DNA from: Thermothielavioides terrestris NRRL 8126
Taxonomy: Eukaryota > Ascomycota > Sordariomycetes > Sordariales > Chaetomiaceae
DNA length: 64,000 nt
Assembly: GCF_000226115.1 (NCBI RefSeq)
Contig: NC_016459.1
Coordinates: 3,395,501 to 3,459,500, forward strand
Direction of reading: 5' to 3'
The notes below the pieces were generated by a model. That model was not told the origin of the DNA and made no database searches. It was given only the letters and a program-made list of their open reading frames with translations. The translations under genes were made by a program, and so were the position numbers. This document shows, piece by piece, positions 56,226-64,000 of this stretch (position 1 is its first letter; each line of letters begins with the position of its first letter).

Positions 56226-56832
56226 CGTTGCGAGGTCGGATGGACGGCAACGTAAGCGAGTAGGTAGCAAGTGTCAACTGAACGAAAAGGAGGTCTTGGA
56301 TTTGAGAACATCTTCCAGGTTGCTGGAGGTTGCCGATAGAAGATATGGTCAAGAGAGTCTTAATCGCCGGGAAATTCCCCTCCGCCGGCTCCCCAACTTG
56401 CCTGTCCCTTCTTGTTTGCACTGATACAATTCGGGAGCAGAATGTACACAGTACATCTCTCCGTCTCGGACCCAATGTAAGCGAACATGATCAACATGAT
56501 CACCAACAACAGGTTGGGTCAGGGCCGACCCCGCATTCAGAAAGCAGCCATTCGGCTGCTAAGCACACCAGTGGGGGCCAAAAACAACGGTGGAAATGCG
56601 GGTTGGATCGCCAAAGTGTGGTAGCGATCAGAGATGCCTACCACAACTGGTATGTGCATACGACTCTAGTGCTGACTAAGATCCATGATTCTTCCTTGTG
56701 GCCTTGTGCTGAATGCACCCTTCAGGGCCGAGCAATCAGGCTAGCTCGGATTCTCGGGCCAGCTCGGAGTCCGGCTCGCAAAGGTTGTACATTGTACATC
56801 ATACCTGACCTACATGGGTTGGGATCTGGAAG
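56226..56832. promoter_or_regulatory. Region between SDR start and inverted LTR
   Basis: 607 bp, not RIP-like, no gene. It should contain the SDR promoter. GGAAG at 56828-56832 borders the LTR and would be one half of a target duplication. Confidence 0.4.
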
Positions 56833-57031
56833 TGACACGCTACAGCGAGCTGCGAGGTGTGGATGCAATGGTGGGATCGTAGTAGAGCATCGGAATACAA
56901 AGAAAGTACGTTGTTCCAGTACAAAGGAGAGCTAAAGACTGAATAGAGCGTGGTATATATACATCTAGGAGTAGGGAAGCCATAGCCAGTACGCTATGCC
57001 AAGCTCTAAGCCCTTTACCCCTGACATAATA
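56833..57031 (-). repeat. Third LTR copy, inverted (3' LTR of a minus-strand element)
   Basis: 199 bp, the same length and family as the LTRs at 31513 and 43952, in reverse orientation. It is followed at 57032 by tacccccta, the complement of the polypurine tract. So the internal region extends rightward and the 5' LTR lies beyond the window. The outer half is RIP-poor, as in the other copies. Confidence 0.88.
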
Positions 57032-59149
57032 TACCCCCTAGTTGTTCAACAGAGCGTTTGAATATATATAATTTAAACAACTGAACTATAGAAAACTAGA
57101 ATATAGGAAATCTTTATAAACAGTAGGTTATATAGGAGTAGGTTGTATAAAGCTATAAGAAATTCTAAAGTACGATTCTAGCTAATTAGAGCACTTAGAT
57201 CTAGGAGAGGTATAAATTCTTGCCTATAGGAGCTTAAGCTTCCTTCTTCCTATATATATCCTCTTGTTTATATATATTGAAGTAGTGCAAAACCTCTACA
57301 CCAACCTGCCCCACCACACCTAGAACTAGGTGTACAAGATAGCTTCTAAAGGAATACAGTGTCCCTCTAGACGGATAAAGATAGTACGTATCGAGTAGTG
57401 GAAAGGCTGTCTTCCGAGAGGAAGACATATAGCTCAGGTGCGTCTAGTAGGATATAGCGGAAATATAAGAAAGGACAACAAGAATGCGGTTAGAGCTCAA
57501 TAGCTCGAATACCTATCGTCTAGACAAAGGTAGAACAATAGAAGGAGAGGCTCAACAGCCTTTCTAAAAGAAGGGGGACTACCAACGTAGTATCAACGAA
57601 CGTATATTGACAACTACTTAATATCTTACTTTATAATAAAGAAGATAGGCTTAGCCCACTTAAATATATATAACTAGAGGGTTAGATCTCCTTTAGTAAC
57701 GAATATAACGCTCTAAGATAAATAGAAAAATAGAAAAACTAGGTCCTCTATACCTAGGTAGTCTATTACCCTAATTTATACTTCCTTTTCAAGCTTACTA
57801 TACGCTCCTATAGGCAAGCTTACACCTTAAAAGCTCTCTAATATACGCCTCTCATCGTCGCTACTCCTTAAGCTGCTCTTTATATATAGCTCTCTCGGCT
57901 TACGAAGGTCTAGCTAGCTATAGTAGTTGATTATACTAGTTCTCGTACTCTTCTACCTCTTTAATATACATATCCTAGCCTTGCTACTATACTAGATACT
58001 TATACTTATAGGCAAAGGCACAGTTATATAGGTCGTATAGTAGTAGACGAAGTAGATATCTAGGCTTCGTAGGCTCCTTATAAAAGCGTTTACTATAGTG
58101 CTATACTAAGGGTAATGTTTAGCTAGATAATATAGATGATCCTTATACCTAAAGATATTTCTATACTAGAGTATAAGGCATCTTAAGGTAGTCTAGCCTT
58201 CTTATAAGTATATAGACAAGCATCTCCTCTTCCTAGAAGTAAAGATTAAGTACTATCTTTTTAAAGACTACTTATACTAGTGCCCTAAGGTTCTTAACTA
58301 GGTTACTACTAAGAAGGCGCTTATAGTCTATCTTGTCTATAGGAGTATCGACAAGCCTTTATATTATAATTGCTTATAGTATAGTAATCTCTATAATCTT
58401 AGCTTCGATATTTCACTAAGTCGATATATTGTTAAGATCCTCTATAAATGCTGCTAGTGGACCTAAAGCAACTGGCTAGTCCTCTAGTTAGAAGGGCGGA
58501 ACGGCGCTAGGTACTAGAAACGTACTTTATAGCTATTGTCTAAGGTTATCTATAGGGTCTTATAAGGGTAGTACGCTATTAAACTGTCCGTCTAATAGGA
58601 GTCTCGTGACCCTACGATAGTATACCTAGTACGCTATGTCCTTCTTTGACTAGGGTATAAAGATAATTTAGATAGTGGCGATTACTCCTTCTTTACTCTA
58701 GCTAGGGAGCTAGGCTTCCTTAAACGCCACTAAGTACGTAGCTAGGATCCTAAGTTCTATATTATTAAAGTAGTTATAGAGATATATAGGTAGGTTATTA
58801 AATTTAAAGGCATTAAGCGTAAATACGTTGTTAGCTTAGAGGACTTCGATTACTTTGTCTTTATTGTACTCTAAGAGCATAGGCTATATAGGTCCTTAGG
58901 TTAGAGACAATAGGTCTAGAGGGAGCTTATACGTCTTCTCTTTGTTCTACTATAACGAAGAGATTCCTTTAGCGTAGAGCAGGTAATCCTTAAAGGTACT
59001 AAGAGCATTCCTATAAGCTCTTAACTATAAGTGCAATATATACTGCTATACAACTATCTTACTATCTCCCTAGTATAGCCAAAGCTAGAGTAGCCTAAAC
59101 TACGTCTATCTATCTAGAAGGTAGGGCTAGAGCTCTTAAAGAAAGGCCT

Positions 59150-59700
59150 ATATAAACTTGAGGGCGAACTATCTATACTCCTATTCTAAATTTTACTAAA
59201 GATAGTAGAAAATGACCTCCTTATATAGCTACGACTAAGGAAACTTATAGATAGACTAGAAAGCAATCCAGACCTCTAATAAGATATTGGTATATATCTC
59301 TATACTCTTGAGTATAGAGTCGAAGTAGTAAAGCTAGTCTACAACTTAATCGAAGATCGCGATAGCCTAATACCTTCTATCAACAAAGCAAAGGAAGACC
59401 TAGAAACGACAATAGTTGGCAATGACTTTCTAGCTAGACCAATAGAACTCCTTTAACGTAGGACTAGTATCTAAGACGGGCTATAGGTAGAACTAGAGAT
59501 AGTCCTTATAAGGATAAAAGAAAAACTATATAACGTCTAGGATTATCTAGCCTTCTAGCTATTCCTTAGCGAGTAGTATACCTTCTATATCGAAGAGCGA
59601 AACACCTATATCTATAAAACTGACTTTAAAAAACCGATCTATTATATACCTTCCCTCTAGCTAGCTTAGGAATAGGTAACTTACAATTTTAGGGTTTACG
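59150..59700 (-). pseudogene. Possible Ulp1/SENP-type cysteine protease remnant
   Basis: A minus frame reads VIANYCRF, VFLCFVDRRY, stop, AIAIFD, then QLYYFDSILKSIE-like sequence (about 59410-59310). The spacing matches the HW...YYxDS core of C48 peptidases. The Tyr and the stop at 59363-59375 are where His and Trp are expected, and each differs by one RIP-type base. The Cys part was not found. Such proteases are carried by some eukaryotic DNA transposons. Confidence 0.35.
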
Positions 59701-62700
59701 CTAAGCCAAGGGCTCTAAATCTAATTGGGCCGCTAGTTAATTATATCTTATAGATATTTCTTTAGAGTCTATAGAAATAGAAAAAGCTTAGGACTAGTCT
59801 CCCTAAGGTAACTTAGTATCTTTAAGTCTAGCTCTTGCTCTATAAGGGAAGTATAATGCCTCGCTTAATCGCTATCTCCTATAAGCTTCTACGAACCTAG
59901 TAGCATATAAAACTTAAGCTCTCTAAGCAACTACTTCTATCCTAGGGCGACAGTTATATTAGCCTAAGGTTGTATAGGCTCTATAAAATTGGGAATCTTA
60001 CAACGACCTATAGCAATGTTTATAATAGTATATAAAAATTTAGCTTAATAGAAAAGTTGCTCTCTAGGTAAAAAGATCTAGACCGATTAAAGCGATTATA
60101 AGAAAATCCAAGGTATAGTAGGCGAGGCGAAAGAAATGGTTGATTGTAAGAGAGCTAGTAGGAGAATTAAGAAAAAGGGGTAAGTAAGCCTTCGAAGGTA
60201 GGAAAGCTACTTAGCTCTTTTCTAAACTAGATAAAAGAAAACGGATAAGGCTTATAGCGCCTACTAATTAGCTAGAAATAAGTGTTCGCCCCTTGATTTC
60301 TTAAGGCTTTCCTCTCTTCCTTACTATCCTAGAAGCATTTTCTTCCTCTAACCTTCTTACTACTTTATTCTAGTACCTTCGTCTCTCTAGGCAGATTAGG
60401 TTCTTAGTAGTTAGGTCTTCCACTTCCTTTTCGAATTTATATATAGCTCTTATATACGAATTTATAACCTAGAAACTATAATATCGAGTAGCTAGCGTAT
60501 TTACAATATATTGTAGGAAATTACTAATAAAGTAAGTAACTAGAGGCTACTATTGTATAGGATTATAAACTGCTAGATCGATCTCTCGCTAATATTAAAA
60601 ACAACGATCTTCGTAGCTTAGAAGTACGTCTAGGTAGTCTAAAGTAAAATAAAGGATTCGCTAATACTAAAAGATAAGCGCTATACTAACGAATATACTA
60701 TAATCTTAGTTAAATATAAGGCTATCTATAGTATAATCAAGATCTCTTAACTAAACGTTAGATTACTATATATCTAATAGGTCTTGCTAAGTAATTAGTA
60801 AAATTAGTATAGGATATAGCGATTAGTTTATATCGACGATAGGCTAGTTAACGTAATTGAATAGTATTGTAATACCTTAGTTCTTTGTCTAGTGTTTATA
60901 GAGTATTATAATAGCGGACTACTTAGGCGTTAAATATATTATCTTACTATACGCTTAAACCGAGCTTCGGCTCTCTTAATCTAGGTATAGGGTCGTAAGT
61001 AAGTGCTATACTTCCCTTTTGTACTCGCTCTCTAGGCAAAGGAAGATTGACACTCCTATAGTAACAAAGTTCTTTGCCAAAGCTATGAACTTTCGTACTA
61101 GTGTTTAACAACTCCTTTTAGCGAAGACGGGGATATCTATATAACTTAGCCCTTTAATAGCTACGCTTCTTTTACTCTTCTCTTTACTAATAAATGTACT
61201 AACTATATCTAGTTAGAGAAGGAATATACCTAGACTCGTATCTATAAGAACAATTAGAAGTACCTAGCTTAGGACTTGATCTTATAGGGCTACCTTCTAT
61301 ATAATCTAAAGAACAATCCTAGGCTAAAGCTATACCTAGAAGAGGTAGGCCAAAAGTGGTTTATCCTACTAGAGGATACTATTAGAGAGCAAATAGTGTA
61401 GTACTAGGCTAACTATAAGAGCTTACGTCGCTAAGGGACAGAGACAATAGATAGAGATAGGCAAAGGGTAAGATATAGTCTAAGAGCTTAGCCTATAGAT
61501 AGTAGATTAAGAGATTGTATACTCTAATTATAGATTTTTCTTAGCCTTAGTTTTTAGCTCTAAGAAACTTAGTCCTATATAATAGAAACCATTTATCTAG
61601 AGGGCAGAAGTGAAAAGAAAAAGGTATAAATGACTATAAGGCTCCTAAGAGTAGGGTCACCCTTTAGAAAGAAAACTTAGGTACTAGCAAAAAAGAATAA
61701 GGTCTTAAAGGCTAAAAATAAACGAAGGATAGTAGATAGACAAAGACTAAGTAAGATATAGCTAATAGAGACATTACTAGCGAGTAAGAGGCTAATATAA
61801 CAATAGGTATTAAGAAAGAAACGTAGCTAAACACTAGTAAAACTATTAGAGGTAGTAGCTTTCGCGCCCTTTCCCCCTTCTAGAACGTATATCCCTATAC
61901 GTCTAGAGGGCTAGTATTAAAAACTAGGTAGCTTTCTATAAAGGATTTCGATAATAAGCTTCTAACGAGGTTGCTCTTTCTTTACCCCCTTTATAGTCGA
62001 GCGAGTCTAGCTAGTCTAAGGCATTGTAGTATAACTAGGGGTTTCTTCCTTAAGGACCTCTTCCTCTACTATAATTGCAATGTCCTTTACAACTGTTTAT
62101 ATAGTTTCCTCCCTTAGTAGGCTATCGCTATAAATACAATAAGGATCGTTAAAGCGGTACTATCGACTAGTTAAAGCGCTATATAGTTCGCTACTATAAA
62201 GAAGCCTAACTAGTTAGCTACTATTGGAATTCTTAGCTAGTTAATAGGGGTAACAACTTATAGTCTAGTCGCTAGTATTCTAGTTGTCTTTAATAGCGTT
62301 AGACCCCCCTTTACTATCTTTATAGAGCTTTAAGCGACCGTCGAGGCGGTAGCGTTCTCTTTAGAAGTGTCTAGTATACATCTCTCTATTGTAGCGAGAG
62401 CTTAAGCGACTATTAAGTCGATATATCTCGTTGTTGTAGCATACCGAAGTAGCTAAGCCTTAGCTAGTACTAGGGTTAGGATTAGCTCTCCTATTGTCCT
62501 ACACTTCACTATAGCGATCGTCGTAGCGGTGCTCGTCGTTGGTATACCCCTCTAAGCAGAGGAATAGGTTTATATTATCTACTTCTAGCTAGACGTTATC
62601 TAGCTTAAAGAACTTCTTTATATAGTTTAGAGGATATAGTGTCTAAATAGATATATTGTCTAAAGTCTCTAGGAAGTAAGTGTCCTAGTCTTTGATTATC

Positions 62701-62989
62701 CAAATATAGAACAGGCTGAACTAACGATACTCTAGCTTCTAGACTAAGCTTATATCTAGCTATCGAATATTGTTGTAGACGAGGACGAGATTGTTAATAA
62801 ATATTATTGCGTTTTCTAGGCGAAATTTACGTTTATAGGCCTTATTATAGCGTTCGACTAGCTTTTTATAAGCTATAGCAACTTATTTAGTAGTAATTTT
62901 ATAGTTATACTTAGCTTCCTAGAGGATATAAGTATAGAGGGCAATAAGCTTTGTATAGCGTCTAGTAGGATCCTCTCCCTTTGTCTAGG

Positions 62990-63730
62990 TGTAGATAGAG
63001 TCCTAGATAAGAATTCGCTAGGTAAGAACATTAAACTCGACTAGACTAATAGGCTTATAGTGGTAGGCAAGAAAGAAGGAAGATATTCTATAAGAGCCTC
63101 TAATAGTTGTACAATCTATATATAAAATATATAGAAGGAGCTCCCTCTACCTCTTTCTTATACTATTAGTCATCTTTATAAGTAAGGTAGTAATTGGGAT
63201 ATAGCTAGCCTTATTTACTCTATTTATACGCAAATTGTATAGCGAGATAATAACTCTCTTAATCTATAGTTTATAGAGGATCTCTTTAACTTCGCCTTTA
63301 AACTTAGAGCCTCCGTCGACAACTACAACAATAAAGTAGCCCTAGCAACAAAGGATATACTATATAATAAAGGACTTAATAGCTTTAGAGGACTTGTTTA
63401 GTAGGATCTTAGCTTCGATATATCCTATAAGATTGTTATAAGCCTCGATAAGGAAATACTTCTTCTCCCTATAGCTAGATAGTATATATTAGATATCAAA
63501 GTGCCATTTAGTAAAAGGAAAAGGCAGAGGCACTATCCAACTTGCTACTTCTTTAAACCTCTAGGCATTGTACACTTAACACAGTGTATAAGCCTAAATC
63601 TACTTTGCAATATCTTTGTATATCTTACGCTAATAGTAGTAGTTTATTACTTATTGATACATTACCTTTCTTCTACAATAGCCAACCTCACTATAGCACT
63701 AGTCGAAGATTAAACGCCTCTCTTTAGGGG
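62990..63730 (-). pseudogene. Gypsy-type integrase remnant
   Basis: The minus frame reads an N-terminal zinc-binding-like region (YYYxRKIYKDIAK...CxVYNAxRFK), then PLPFPFTKWHFDI, FLIEAYNNLIGYIEAKILL, VVVVDGGSKFKGEVKEIL and ISLYNLRINRVNKAS. The first Asp (WHFDI) and second Asp (VDGG, 63315-63320) of the DD35E triad are present. The expected Glu reads Lys at 63210-63212, a TpG-to-TpA change. Several TAG stops interrupt it. Confidence 0.75.
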
Positions 63731-64000
63731 TATTAACAACGTACCTATAGCACTATATATAATTTATACTTTGGAGGAAAAGGTGACGATCTTTAACAAA
63801 GTATTTTAACGCTTCCCTTTTAAGCTAATGTCGCTTCTAGTATAGACCGTAGCTAGGTAGAGCTTCTATCGTCGATAGGAAGTAGACAATATCCTAGGAG
63901 CGCTAGGAGTAACTATTCTAAAGGCAGATAAGTTCTAGTCTCCCCTTTGAATATAAAGTCTCTTTGCCTATATAGTTGACAAAGATTTAGGCGTCGACCT

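Larger units (their letters stand above)
57032..64000 (-). mobile_element. Internal region of a second LTR element with nested, RIP-degraded sequences
   Basis: About 7 kb with frequent TA, few CA/TG and many TAG/TAA in all frames. The first 200 bp is homologous to the DNA just before the 3' LTR of the first element. Beyond that the contents differ. There is a Ulp1-protease-like region near 59150-59700 and a Gypsy-type integrase at 63000-63730, both minus strand. A plus-strand remnant near 61190-61500 reads GYLLYNLKNNPRLKLYLEE and similar. Gypsy integrase inside an element with Copia-family LTRs implies at least one further nested insertion. Confidence 0.65.

Overview
The window looks like chromosomal DNA from a filamentous ascomycete (Pezizomycotina, most likely a Sordariomycete). 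The genes carry many short GT-AG introns of about 50-100 bp with CTAAC/CTGAC-like branch sites. There is a HET-domain gene, a DUF1996 secreted protein and an SRPK-type kinase. The transposon tracts are saturated with the CpA-to-TpA signature of repeat-induced point mutation (RIP). Exon-intron models below were built by hand from splice signals and reading phase. Coding totals that close to a whole number of codons are noted.

1-31.4 kb is a gene-dense arm. In order it holds an SDR oxidoreductase (-), a beta-lactamase-fold hydrolase (-), a microbial-type PARG protein (+), an unlisted 91-aa gene (-), a 397-bp TIR element just upstream of an SRPK-like kinase (+), a DUF1996 secreted protein (+), a C2H2 protein (-), NOP56 (+), VPS4 (-), prefoldin subunit 6 (+), an unknown gene (-), an AMSH-type JAMM deubiquitinase (+), an unresolved multi-exon gene (-) and a 1478-aa HET-domain protein (+). 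VPS4 and the AMSH-type protease both act in ESCRT-dependent endosomal sorting and lie about 3 kb apart.

31.5-44.15 kb is one compound transposon nest. A Copia-type LTR element (199-bp LTRs, 5-bp CACAC target duplication) contains two oppositely oriented copies of one LINE family. One LINE carries a 760-bp solo LTR with its own 5-bp duplication; the other is flanked by a 14-bp duplication. Nearly every frame is destroyed by RIP.

44.2-56.3 kb is a gene island between two LTRs of that same family in opposite orientation. It holds a long-chain alcohol oxidase (GMC type), an SDR pseudogene, a 19-bp minisatellite and a 61-nt poly-T tract, an OPT transporter with 11 exons, and a second SDR of the same kind as the one at position 12.

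56.8-64 kb starts with the third LTR (element on the minus strand) and continues as RIP-degraded DNA. It includes a Gypsy-type integrase whose catalytic glutamate appears lost, and a region resembling a Ulp1-type protease. No CRISPR array, rRNA gene or intact tRNA gene was seen.
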